A stretch of 64,000 bases of DNA, taken from assembly GCA_023055425.1 (NCBI GenBank), contig JALGPY010000003.1:68122991-68186990 (forward strand), given 5' to 3'. The position numbers were made by a program, and so were the translations under genes. Under the pieces are notes generated by a model. The model searched no databases. It saw only the letters and a list, made by a program, of their open reading frames with translations, and was not told the DNA's origin. The DNA comes from Linanthus parryae (taxonomy: Eukaryota > Streptophyta > Magnoliopsida > Ericales > Polemoniaceae). Of the stretch, positions 24,068-37,200 are shown piece by piece. Position 1 is the stretch's first letter; every line of letters begins with the position of its first letter.

Positions 24068-25332
24068 TGTGACGACCCGTCACACTTTTAATAATAAAAT
24101 ATCGATTATTCGATAAAAATCCCAGTTTAATATCAACCCGTCTGACGCTTTCAGATATTCAAAACTCAACCACCAGGACACACGGTCCTTTGAACAACAT
24201 TTTTAATAATATTTTTGAAAATCTGGTACGTGACTGAATTTAGTAAATAATTACACCAGCTCGTGAAAATGATAATTGTTATAAATATCTTGTCAAATAC
24301 AGCAAATTACAGACAATTTACTAAAACAACTAAAAACAACATTTTTAACAAATAAACGCAATTTTTAGCTACAACTCCGCGATCCAGTCGCGCTCCAGGT
24401 CAACCTGTAAAACAGAGGGGTGAGCCAAAACAGCCCAGCAGGTACCGCCTAACCACTGGCGTAGAAATCTAAAATCTACTTAACACACAACCAGTTATTA
24501 CACATCAGCATGCGGCACCAAATACACAAACAACGTGATTTATCAATCACCAAACAATTATCAAATAGCTATAAAAGCTGTAAAATCACACCAGCAGTAT
24601 AAACAGGTATAGACTGTAACTGCAGAAACTTAGAAATTAGATTTCCCCTACCTCAAACGGAATCAAACTGCAAAGGCCACCTTGTCCAAATTGAATCATA
24701 TTCGCCAAAGATGAGAATTATCAACTTTCACAACTCACTGCCTACTTTTAGAAGAGTACCAACCCACCTCTTATTAATCTGAACCAAAACATCTCCCAAA
24801 CAATTGGTATTTCTTCGACTTGAAAGTAAGACGAGAACTGTTTTGTGTACCATGTTCTTACACTCTCAGTGACTTCAAAGCCAAGAAAACTATCTTCATC
24901 TCTCTTTTAATAAATGGGTGCAGCCAACCTTCCCGTCCCTGTTCTAACCCTAGAAGACTCCAAATATTCAAGAAAGTTGCTAATAATAGAATTAAAAAGC
25001 AAGTCACTTAGTCATTCATACAAGCTGGAGGTGTCATGTTGTAAACAAGGTAATCACATGCTCAAATATATATTTTGCAAAGAAGTCCCCTCCATTCTTT
25101 ATATTTGCAAAACCAAACACTTTTATTTTCGTGTCATTAACACACATAAATATCCATGTTATATTTCAATATCCACATTCAGTTTACAACAATCTCAAAC
25201 TACACATATGTTTGAAGTCACAAAAAAACTTACTTTAGACCGCAAACTACAAATACAAAAAAATGAATTTACACTTTCAAACGTGTAATTAAATATTATG
25301 TTTTTTTTTTTTTATAAACTCGGGACCTCACA
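24068..25332 (-). repeat. LTR C (5' LTR of the three-LTR element)
   Basis: 1265 bp, TGTGACGACC to ACCTCACA, followed by the duplication AATAT. Beyond its first 95 bp it is almost identical to LTR A apart from a few substitutions and a longer T run near 25303. Confidence 0.85.
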
Positions 25333-25560
25333 AATATAACTCTAATAGAGAGTTATCATGGATACCTTTAAAGACACTGTAATCTTCAACATTGTAATCT
25401 TCACCAATCAGTGCGGCTGAGGCAAACCTCTAATCATCCGATTACGCTCATTTACATGGAATCCTTGGTGGGTTTGAGGCTGCACTTTTTTTTTTTCACT
25501 ACGCTTCATTGATAAACCCAATAGCGGTATCAGAGTCACTTATGAAATTATAAATCAATT

Positions 25561-27462
25561 ATGTCTTTTATTCAGTTACTTTCAGTTATTCGGACAGTGG
25601 CTAATATACCACCCTCCACCAAAGAAGAAGATAGCAGCGCTAAGGTTGAGCAACAAGCATGTTTCCCTCAGAGCGGGAGGAGCAGACAGCGCGAAGACCG
25701 ATCGGAAAAGCAAAAAAGCTCGAGAAAATCAAATTGGGAGTCGAGCGACAACGAGAGAGGATTGGAGGAGATGGACACCGAAGAGCTAAATGAACCATCC
25801 AAACACTCTCACGGTGTTTGATAGTCCCCTTGGGAACCCAACTGCCAAAGTCAAGGAAACTGATAAGGAAATAGCAATAGTTGTTCATGGAGAGCAGTCT
25901 ACTCTCGGATCGAAGCGAAAAGTGAGTGAAACAAACTTCAGTCCAAATCCAAGGGAAAAACTAGGTGATAATTCATATAGGGTCTTGAGAGGACCATAGG
26001 TACCAACTAGTAGAGGAAGAGGTCGGGGACATGGACATGACAACAGATCGATGGAATGGATAAGTCACACCAGGTTTCTGGTAACCGAATTCCGACAATG
26101 GATGGGAGCGCCTCAAAGACCCCACAAGTTTCAATGGCGGCGGGTGCGGCGCACCCCTGCCAAGCATAATGCGTCTCGTCCGCTGGAATGTACGAGGGCT
26201 TGAGAACCCTTGTACATTGCTACCGCTTCACGATTTAGTGAGGCGACAAGTTCCCATGGTACTCTTTCATACTGAAACCAAGCCCACGTAAGGCCAGATG
26301 GAAAGAGTCCATGTCAAATTGTGTTTCACTAACTGTTTTACGGTGGATAGTATTGGAAGGAAGGGGGACTCGCAAATGTTCTCACAGGCACAATGACACA
26401 GTTATTACGGAGGAAGGAAGTAATTCTTCTTGGAAGTTTGCGGGTTTCTACGGTGATCCGGTTAGGGAAATTTTAAGACACTCTTGGGAGTTGTTGAGAC
26501 TACTAGCTCCGCAGCTTGTTGGGCCGTGGTGCGTTGCTGGCAATTTCAACGCGGTAACGACCAATACGAAAAAAGAAGGCAGTTTTCGGTAAGCTATTAT
26601 GAGTTATCTCATTTTAAAGATGTGTCGAATGATTTGGATATCTTAGATTTGGGCTTCGCCGAGAATCCTTACACATGGAACAACAATCAAGAGGGGGACA
26701 ATAATATTGGCGAACACCTTGATAGGGTGGTAGCTAATACATGTTGTCTTGACAGGATCAAGGAGCTCATGTAACTCACTTTTTTGGACCAAATTCGGAT
26801 CATGCCCCTCTACGACTTGTCTAGACGACTAGAAAACCAGTCCAAAGTCGCCGCTTTCAATTCGAAAACATGTGTATGTCACATCCAAATTTCGACGAGT
26901 TGGTTCGAGGAACATGGGGCAACGGGACTGGAGCTACTAAGAAGCAACTCCACCAACTGGAAAAAGCATACACACAGTGGAATAAGTGAACATATGGCAG
27001 TGCTCGAAAGAAATTGAAGGAGCTCCGTTGCCGCATGGCTGTGCTGGAAGGTTTGCGGCAAACCGAAGCAGTGCTGACCGAGAAGAAAAGTTGCTTGAAT
27101 GAGTTCGATTCGCTGCTTAGCAGTGAGGAGGTAATGTGGGCACAAAGCTCAAGAACTGATTGGCTCAACACGGGGATTAGAACACCTGGTTTTTTCACCA
27201 ACGAGCTACCATTTGAAGAGCACATAATCAGTTTTTGCGGTGTTGAAAACAATACTGGGGACTGGGTGACGGATCAGGAACATGTATAGAAGTACTAAAG
27301 AACCATTCTAGCAATCTTTTCAGAACCACCAATACAACACCAGAGGATATTGAGCTGCTTCTCAACACAATGGATGGCGATATTGCAGCTGTGGATAGAC
27401 ATTTCACAGAGGACCCCTACACACCACATGACCTTAACTTCGTCGCTACTAACTATCTTTAA
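25561..27462 (+). pseudogene. L1-type LINE relic: ORF1-like part and endonuclease, no reverse transcriptase
   Basis: From ATG 26169 the translation MRLVRWNVRGL begins an AP-endonuclease-type domain of plant L1 elements. It continues as HDLVRRQVP and HTETK, then in shifted frames KFAGFYGDP, GNFNAV, then YTWNN and LDRVVA, and near 26800 the SDHAPL catalytic histidine motif. Further spacer sequence runs to about 27462. The upstream part (25561-26160) is charged and may be ORF1. Several frameshifts and stops are present. No reverse transcriptase motif follows, so the 3' half is missing, the opposite of the usual 5' truncation of LINEs. Confidence 0.75.
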
Positions 27463-28209
27463 CGACATATAAACTGCTGAACCAAGTCAGATTCTAAAAT
27501 ACTAAGGTTCCGCTTTCTTTGTCTAATTTTAGGCGATTTTTTATCTTTTTTTAAGTTATAAAAAAGTTTTAATCAGGTCATTTTTGTTAAATTTATGTTT
27601 GATAACTTTTAACCTTATTATAAGACTAAGAAAAGTTAGGTTTTTCTAACTTCAGCTTTTTTATTTTTTTACTCCTTAAAACTACTTTTTAGGAGATAAA
27701 ATAGAAGTTATGTTAACAACATTCTCTACTATAAAAGTAACTAAAATTTTTTAGAAAACTTATTAGGCACAAATTAAACAAACTTTTTTTCTTTTTTTTT
27801 AAAAAATAAAAAATTACCTTAATTTAGTTAAAGAAAGCGTGGCCTAATTTTGGTACCAATCCGTGTAGATTTTCAAACCAAGAAATCTGACCCGGATACA
27901 CCGTGTATGGGGGCGAGAAGCGGTGAACCATTTTGTCGACCCGGAAGGCCATGTTTGACTGCGACGAATTTGATGATGACACAGCATGATTGCCAAGTGT
28001 ATTGGGCGATGTTAACACTGCAGAGAGAGCTCAACTCCCCCAACCTACTCTCCCTCGTCTTCTCCGCCCAAATCCTCCTCTTTCCCCTCACTTAAATACC
28101 AACAACGCTCTCCACTCTCTCTCCCTACACAGAGCTAGCTGAAAGCCCCTGAACTCGATCAATCAACCAATCAATCTCGCATTCCCAACTCCACATCAAT
28201 CTCTCTGCA
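27463..28209 (+). promoter_or_regulatory. Intergenic region and promoter of the E2 gene
   Basis: AT-rich sequence with T and A runs (27520-27830), then a region richer in C and CT near the gene. CTTAAATACC at about 28092 is a weak TATA-like candidate about 115 bp before the start codon. A CT-rich leader (28105-28205) precedes the ATG, as is common for plant plastid-protein genes. Confidence 0.4.
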
Positions 28210-31200
28210 ATGGCGTCTTCACTGCTTCAATCTAGGGTTCCATCAATCTCCTCCTCGTCCTCCATCTCCTCCTCCTCCGCTTTCAAATATCGCCCCTCCA
28301 CTGCATTTCCAGCCCCACCTCGCCGCAGGAACTCCACCGTCCAGGCCAAGATCCGGGAGATCTTCATGCCGGCTCTCAGCTCCACAATGACCGAGGGCAA
28401 AATCGTCTCCTGGATCAAATCCGAGGGCGAAGTCCTCTCCAAGGGCGAGTCCGTCGTCGTCGTTGAATCCGACAAAGCCGACATGGATGTCGAGACCTTC
28501 TATGATGGGATTCTCGCCGCTATCGTCGTCGGCGAAGGGGAGTCTGCTCCGGTCGGCGCTCCGATTGGGTTGTTGGCCGAGACTGAGGACGAAATCGCTG
28601 AAGCCAAAGCCAAAGCTGCTTCTTCTTCCTCTTCCTCTCAATCCGCTTCACCTCCTCCTCCTCCAGCTCCGGCTACTGTAGCGTCTCCGCCTGCTAAAAC
28701 AGTTGCGGATGGGCCGAGGAAGGTTGTGTTGACGCCGTTTGCGAAGAAGCTTGCAAAGCAGCACAAGGTTGATGTTAATTCGGTGGTTGGTACTGGGCCA
28801 TTTGGGCGTATTACTCCTGCCGATATCGAATCTGCTGCTGGAATTGCGCCCAAGAAGACAACTCCCGTTGTTGCTGAACCAGTTGCTGTTGCTGTTTCTG
28901 CTCCATCTCCTCCTCCTGCAGCCAAAGCATCTCCACCCACATTTCCTGAAATTCCAGGGTCTACTGTGGTTCCCTTCACCACAATGCAGGCTGCAGTGTC
29001 AAAGAACATGCTGGAGAGTCTCTCTGTTCCCACTTTTCGGGTGGGGTATCCAGTGAGCACAGATGCATTGGATGCTCTGTATGAGAAGGTACATTTAGTC
29101 ACTGATTTGGGGAATTTAATTTTTCTATGTGAAGATCATAGTTGTGGGATTCAGATAGTGGATCGAATTTCACCTTCACTGAATCGTGGATTGAATCGAA
29201 TCGTGAATAGTAGAGAGATTCAGCTTGCAATAATTTTATATAAATATAATTAAATATTTCATAAAGCTATAACATTGATGAACAAAATATTCATATTTTT
29301 ACAAAAAGAAAGCCCAGATTATTGGAAAGTTGCATCCATATTAGAAGTTTCACACATCTAAATGATGAAGAATAATAAAGATATAGATAGGCATCTGGAG
29401 GAAGGAAATACAAGATGCAAGGGATATTGAAAATATTAGGAACTATTGTCTTGGACTCGAGAAAAATGCACAAGTAATTTAAAACAAAAGTATATTGCAA
29501 AACAGACATAAATGTAGGATGTAATGTAGGAAGTATTATTTCTTAGACTTATGTTGTATCTCAATTAGACCTTCCGATGAATCGAAGGTGAATATGTCGG
29601 TCTGTATCACAATGAATCGTAAGATTCGGAGTCTTGAATCGGGATTCAAAAAATATTTTGTCCATTAAAGATTCACTAAGGGATTCACATAGTTTCATGG
29701 GTGAATTGAGTCGAATTGTAGCATACGAATCGTGAATCGTAAGATTCTGACAAGTGATAACTATGGTGAAGTCACCATTGCTTTTGAGTTTGATGACTGG
29801 TGGGGTTTGATTTGATTTGTCACTGACAGGTGAAGCCAAAGGGTGTAACCATGACTGCCTTGTTAGCAAAGGCTGTTGCAATGGCACTTGCTCAGCACCC
29901 TGTTGTGAATGCCTCTTGCAAAGATGGCAAGAGCTTTACTTATAACAACAGTATCAACGTAGCTGTCGCTGTGGCAATAGGTGGGGGACTGATCACCCCT
30001 GTGCTTCAGGATGCTGATAAAGTTAGTTATCTCTACTTCTGTTTTATAATTTCAATGGGTCGATTTTCATTGTGATTCTGGACCCTAACGTATTGATTTG
30101 TTATTTGATGTCTAAATGTATAGTTGGATCTGTATCTGCTATCCCAAAAATGGAAGGAGTTGGTAGAGAAAGCCCGGGCAAAACAACTTCAGCCTAATGA
30201 GTACACTACAGGTATTTACATTGTTAAGTTGCTTGCTGAAAACTTGAATTTTAAAACTCGGACTGTACACTTGTTTGGAAAGCAAGTGCGATTGAGCTAT
30301 AGGTATCATAAGCTGTTTGTGCATGTAGGTACTTTCACTCTTTCGAACTTGGGCATGTTTGGAGTGGATAGGTTTGATGCTATTCTTCCTCCGGGCCAGG
30401 TTAGTAATGACAGGGAAGCATTTTTCTTTCACCATCACTTGAAGATAATATGTTCATAGTATTGTATTAGCTTTTTTATTAAATCTTGAAACTTGTCCAG
30501 GGGGCTATTATGGCTGTTGGAGCATCAAAACCTACCGTTGTTGCTGATAAAGATGGATTCTTCAGCGTGAAAAGTAAAATGCTGGTAAGTTCACATTCCA
30601 CAACTGCTACTGCAAGTTTATCTAGTTTATTTTTTTCCCTCGACACTTATGCATCATTGTCACCCATCTTCTCTTGTGTTTCATAACTTTGTGGAACTTA
30701 TTCATCAATGGGAATATTTTTGTGATGGTCTGTTTGGATATACATATTTAAACTCAACCGGCATGGTTCAGAATTGAGCTAGCAAGTTCGTCATAATCTA
30801 TGATGATTCCCTAATGTTCTGCTGTCTGTGCCTATATAGATCCCTGCTCCCACTTGCAAGTTGCAAATAATTCAATGAGTTTCAAGTTATTTTTCTTTTG
30901 ATGAATATATCTGATATAGCTGATATGTACCCAAAGTCTCAAAAAGTTCCAAGTTCCAATGAGCCTGACTAGATTGTTACAGAGATCAAGGCAAGGATGA
31001 CCGAACAGAATCACGATCTACGAGGTGCTTTATATATTCTATCCTTCGAACATGAATTCAGTCTGCCCATCATACTACCAGGGCAACACGTGTTGATGTC
31101 AGTAGGTTCAATAGATTTTACTGAGTAGATCTGAAATCTTATCAACCAGGAACTATTAGCACTAGTAAAGGATGTGCAAAGGTACACATTTCCTTTAGAA

Positions 31201-34200
31201 TGTGGAACAAGATTTCATCTTCGTGAGTTATATGACAATTCCGTCAAAATGTACCATAATAAGGAGGTGTGCGACCAGGATGCACAAAAACATTGACAAA
31301 CAAATTTTTCTTTGACCAAAGAAAGGTTTTTGTTTTTTTCTCTGCTCCTTGTTCCATCACACCAAATGAACCCTTAGTCTCTTAACCTTATAACGGTAAA
31401 AATATTTTTTGTCAGATATGACTAGAAAAGAACATGATCTAAGTATCTATTCAAAAAGACTGTATAGAAGAATTGTTAAATTTGTTATGTGAAAATACCC
31501 TAAATGTAAGAATCTCCTCTAACTTTTGGATGAATTTTCTGACCTTAAATTTATGTTCCAGGAGGTCTTAGACCAGGATGCACATAATAACTTGCTGCTG
31601 CAGAAACTAAAACAATTGTATAACTGGTAATAAGCTGTGGAAATAAAAAAAAAAAAGCTGTGGAATCATAATGACCCAATGTGTAACATGAAAACCTATG
31701 AACTAAGTACCCTGTACCCCGAAACAATAACTGATTAACCCCCCTCTCAAACCCAACTTCACACGGTTGTCAAACAAACCACCAAAGATAATTGCAAAAT
31801 AATTTACGAACAAATGTTTGCAAGCTTCCATAATTGAACCACACAACGATCAAATTCTGAACCATACTACATCTCAAGGAGCCAAATCAAACCCACATAA
31901 GCAAGTTCAAGAAACAAATAATTGAAAGTGGAGGAGAAGAGACCAACACAACAGACGAGACAAAAGCAAAGCAGTCTTGTGACTATAATGAACAAAACTG
32001 AGAAGCACAATATGAATGAACAAGAACCAAGACTAGATTTTTAACAAACAATGAATGGAATGGAGGATGACAATGAGACAAAAGGTTTAGACCCACTTAA
32101 ACCAACCTACAGAACACATAAACATAGAAAAACATGGTAGAAACAAAAAACAACTTAGAATGACTCAAGAACAACAATATAATTAATAACATGAGCGATC
32201 TACGACGTGCCAAATGCGGTGGTCCGACAGGCGACTAAGAACTCCATCGCCCACCGGCTGAGCTGAAGCGATCAAACCTCTATATCTAATGGCTTTGATA
32301 CCGTGTCTCAACTAAAATGGTTTTTATGGGCTTACAAAGAATGTTTTACATAAAACCCTTACGACTTGAGCGCTAAACACTCCATAACTGACGCAATAAG
32401 TTTTCATGTGCTAGCACTCCACGCCTAATACTCAGATTTCTGTCCAGGGAAGTTGGATGAGAATCTTTTTGTCATAAGAAGGTAAGAGAGTTTAGCTGTT
32501 TGGTCTAGGGGCTAAGGGTGTAAATTAGCAGAGATGAATATTGGTGGACTCGAGCTCAACCCTCTATGTTACAGGATTGGCTCGCGATAAATATCATGTG
32601 TCCGAGCTCTGTTTGAGTTTGTCTCTTGAGTAGTGGTAATAGGAACTCAGCTCGAGTTTTAAAAGCTTGTCAGGCATGCAGGGTCTTCTTAGCTCTTCTT
32701 CTTTCCTCTTGTATGACTTTACGAATAATAGGATGATTATTTGACACAGAGAATGAACAAGTATTTGTGGTAAGAGGCAGGAAAAAATAAATTAATTACT
32801 AAAAGAGTCATTTTTATAGAACTATTTATTAAGACACTTGTAAATTTGTACTGTAAATGTCACTTATACTCTTTCGCTTCAAAACTTATAAATGTAGTAA
32901 CATATCTGTTCTCTTCTCTTCCCATGATCCCACGATCCTACCAAACTCACTAAAACGTTAACCCTAGTTTGTATGTTTGCTCTACCTCACTCTCCATTGC
33001 TATTTGAACTTTGTCCACTACCAAAACGAAGACAATTAACGCCACTCCTCAGTCCTCATCATACAAAGATGAACCATTACAAGGAGCTGCCAAATTTGGC
33101 AACTATTAACACTGCCCACCCCAAGAATCACAAAAATCAATCATAAACTTGAATAACTGATATTTACTTAAAAAAATTGAATTTGATTACTCATTTCAAT
33201 GAAAGAGTTTAAGGAAAATTTCATATCCGACATATTTCTGCAATTTGTTTACCAAAATTCAAACTCAGTTATTATAAAAAATAATATAAAAATCAAACTC
33301 AGTTCTTACGATTGGCAAAAATGTCAATTTGACTTCTATTTGCTTCATTTCCTGATAACCATGGTAGTTGTGATTGACTGGAATCTTGGGTCAGTAGTTT
33401 GTAGATCTGTGAGAAGTTTTTCGGTGGGTGGTCACCAAAGTAGTTGGCTTGGTCAGTGGTGTATATCTGGAATGGTGAAAAGATTTCGGCCAACGATATT
33501 ATAAACTTGTTTTATAAATGAACTAAATGGTAGAGCAGTCTTGCACAACGCTTTAATATATAGGGGGTAGATATGTCAGTTGGAGGGCTCAACTATAAGT
33601 TTTTGCCTTCTTAATAATAGTTTTGTAAGGATCTCTTTGTCAATAACTTTTTTTTTCCTATGTGATAAAATAGTTTTCTTTTCCTGCTTTAATTATAATT
33701 GTGCCTTGAAAAAATTAACCAAAATATAGAACAATTGACACTTAAATACCCTACAGTTTCACCCAATTGACACTCAGCCACACGCAGTATTGTTTTTGAC
33801 GCTTAACTAAACACAATATCACAAATTAGAACATTGAGCTCAATTTACCGTCAATGAGATAGGCTTGGTGTTAAGACACGTCAGCAATACAGAGGGTAAT
33901 TTCATCATTCAAATATGTCCCACCATCCACCACTTCCCAACACTCACCGGTCACCACCACTACCAAGTACCAACAACCACAGCCCTTTACCGCCACAATC
34001 ACCACTATCCTTCTCACAGTCTACCCCTACATGCCTCTGCTTTCACACTCTCTCACACCCCAAACGCATCCACCCTGCACCACGATCTAGACCCACTGTC
34101 AACCCTGACTCGAGCACCATCACGACGAGCAGCCATTGAACCGACAATTCAAACCACCAATAACCTTTGAAGCCCACCGTCGTCTCAGACCCTACCCGAT

Positions 34201-37200
34201 CCCCCATTCCATTAGCATTGAGTTCCACTTACTAGACTACAACCATACTCAAACAACCTCTACTCCTAGCCATCGTCCCCGTCCAATCACTCACTCAGCC
34301 GTTATCGACAACCATTTCGGTACAACCAACCACTGCCCAACCTGTTCGAAGCTACAACCGAAAACCCAGACCCACCAATGAACTCCGGCAAACATATACG
34401 GGCTCGATTTTTGGGTTCCAATTCAGGAAAATCGCATCGAGAGAACAAAGGAAGATTTGACCCAACAGGTTTGATTGACAGACCCAAAATTTTGCTTGAG
34501 AACATTGATATTTCAGTTAGGTAATGTCTGACAATGGGTCTTCTTTTTCCGCAATTCCGACTGCTTCAAAAATCGTCCCAAATTGGGTTTCCGGCGGAGT
34601 TTTTTTCCTATTCCAGTGAGTTTCGATTTCGTCTTAGATTGATGGCTACTGAAGTGAGTTGACATGGTTGCTCGGGCTCGATAAAGAAGAAGAAATGGAG
34701 ATATAGAGGGAGTGGGTTGATTGGAGAATTACGGTGAGCATATCGGGAGAGAGAGAGCAGAGAGGCGACACAAAGTCTAGGTGGTGGGGGTAGCGGTGGA
34801 GTGTGGTGGTGTTTGTTGTTGTTGTTGGTGAGATAAGAGATAACAACGCTGGTATACAGTGAGAAGAGTGGTGGTGATGGCGGCCGAGGGCAGAATTTTT
34901 GGTGGTGGTGGGTGGTTGGTTGTAAGGAAATGACGGAACTACCCCTCATGTTTGCTATGTGGCTATCAGAAAATCATTTCAATTAACAGTGTTAGTTAAT
35001 TGGAGCTTGATGTCCTAATTTATGATATTGCACGTAGTTGAATGTACCTGAGTGGCAATCGAATAAAACTGTAAGGTAGTTAAGTGTCAATTGTTCCTAA
35101 AAATATATGCGTAATGTAGAATTTCATTACTATAAATTTTTATATATCGTATGCTTGCGTATGATATATATGTATACGTATACGTATACGTATATATGTA
35201 TATATGTATATGTATATCATTAAACGAGATACCTCTAGAGTCAGGAGCTGAGCTTCACCTTGCTTGGGCTCGGCAGGCTTGGTTCGTTTAATGCAGTGGA
35301 CCCAGAACTAGGCTCTAACTCAGCTCTTTTAGCATAGAGCCAAGGCCGATGTTTGATAGCCTGATTCTTGAGCAGCTCCCGGGATAAATCTAGAAATTCA
35401 AATAAACATTCTTAATGAAGTGGTTAAAAGTATCTGTCAAGTTAGGAATCCACCCATTTATTTATGAAAAATGACCGTTCTTTGGTCAGTACAAAATTGC
35501 CAAGTTGTCAGTATTGTTCAGAATTCTAGATGACCTAGGTACTATTTTAAACGATGAATGAAGAACCAAAGAATCTATGGGGAAATCATCACATTCCCCC
35601 TCTTGCTTTCATATGCAGAACAAGACATACATACTCTTGCTTGATCCAGTAAGGATAATTGTTTTCATTTGAAGAGTATGATAAATACTGTAGTATGCCA
35701 AGCCAAGAGTTTGCTCTCTACCCTTTCAGGTGGTTTCAAATTGAGCTTTTTAACTCGTATGTTTGCCCTATGATATTTCATGTAGGGAGATTTAGCATTG
35801 GGCATGCTTTCCAAGTCTTGTGCATCATTATCAGTAATTTCCATCTCTTTTTTCTTTTATTTTTTTGGTGGTGGGTGGGTTTTGGGGGGGGGGGGGGGTT
35901 AGTTTGACATCCAAAAGTCGAAAAAACTTACAGTGTGTTTGGATTACATGATTTGGTGAGAAAGGAAAAGAATTGGTGAGAGAAGGTTTTCTCATTCGTG
36001 TTTGGATTACTTTTTAGGTGAGAATTCGTGAGAAAGCATGAGAAAAGAAATCTCACATAATCCAATTTTTGTTTCTCACCAAAAGTGGTGAGATTTGGTG
36101 AGAAAAGAAACTATATGAGTGTCAAAATTTTTGTTGTGACAAAATTAGCCATAAAAAAATAAAACATTGCCTAATCATAATATTAATGAAGGTTATTTTG
36201 GTAATATCTTTAAAATAGTTTCTTTTCTTTTCCATTAATATGCTAACCAAACAAAGGAGGTGAGAAAGTATAACATTTTCTTATCATTTCTCACTTAAGT
36301 AATCCAAACAAATATGTGAGAAATCTAAATCATTTCTTATCATTTCTTTTCTCACATAAATTAAAGTTTCTCATCATTTCTTTTCTCACCTCATTCCCAA
36401 ACATAGTGTTAGTTAAACATAGTAATCAGAATTCAAATATCTACACTTTTTGGGGATTTGCTCGAGATCCATGGCAGTACACGTGTTCATGTACTTATTA
36501 GTGTTTGATTTGACCTACTGGATAGGGTTAGAGCCTGACAACAAAGCTCACTGAAGCCCGCTTGCCAGTTATGGGCTTATGGCCCAAAATTAGTCTAATT
36601 TGGACTGTTCACATTTCCACCAAGTGAATGAAGACTGAGTTGGAATTTCCCTTGGCAGTGGGTTGGGCACTGGAAACCCTTTACACACACCCAAAAGCCA
36701 AACTCGAAACTCAATTGAGTGGCGAAAATGAAATATGGAAGAGGAAAGATACTCCACGATGAGTGTTGTCCCCAATAGCCCAACAAGTAAGGTACATGGA
36801 TGTCCTGCGTATGGCCCAATGAAGACATGCTCTTAACTCGCAACTCCATTGAGTGGCAAGAATGAAAAATAGATAAAAGATACTCCACGATGAGTGTTGT
36901 GCCGAATAACACAGCAAGTAGGGTACATGGACAGTGTCCTGCCCATGGGGCGTGTTTTTCTGATTTTCATTTTTCTTTGGGCAATTTCTGGTCTCAATTT
37001 TATTTCCAGCTTCGCATTGTTGGGTGAGGGCACTGAGATTGGGGACGCTCAACCCGATCTTTATTTAGTTGGTGAAAATGTAATTAGTTCACAACCACAT
37101 CTAGGTGATAGCTGTCTTGAGTTAGCTCGGAGGACGTCGCTCTTGTTCTCATGCTTTGTATTTTGGCTTGTAGAGAGAATTCTGGCCTGTCTATGGCTAC

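Larger units (their letters stand above)
12182..25332 (-). mobile_element. Three-LTR non-autonomous retrotransposon (LTR A - internal - LTR B - internal - LTR C)
   Basis: The outer LTRs, A (12182-13443) and C (24068-25332), are nearly identical over about 1.15 kb and are flanked by AATAT on both sides (12177-12181 and 25333-25337), so A to C inserted as one unit. In minus orientation C is the 5' LTR with a tRNA-iMet-type primer site next to it, and A is the 3' LTR with a polypurine-like tract. A third, clearly diverged LTR (B) lies in the middle with its own primer site and polypurine-like tract. B was later split by a copia insertion. Without that insertion the unit is about 4.9 kb. It has no gag or pol. 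The sequence TTTCGGGACGAAA before the tract resembles that of plant Tekay-type chromoviruses. Confidence 0.82.

Noticed and set aside
28638..29102. 154-codon minus-strand frame opposite the E2 exon 1
   Set aside because: A shadow of the Ala/Pro-rich coding exon; no independent evidence.
29089..29253. In-frame extension of exon 1 of the E2 gene by 54 codons
   Set aside because: It follows a GT donor, and family similarity stops exactly at the donor and resumes at 29830. Intron read-through.
33865..34381. Two Ser/Thr/His-rich frames in the long-TIR element
   Set aside because: CCA-rich low-complexity DNA with overlapping frames; no protein family recognised.
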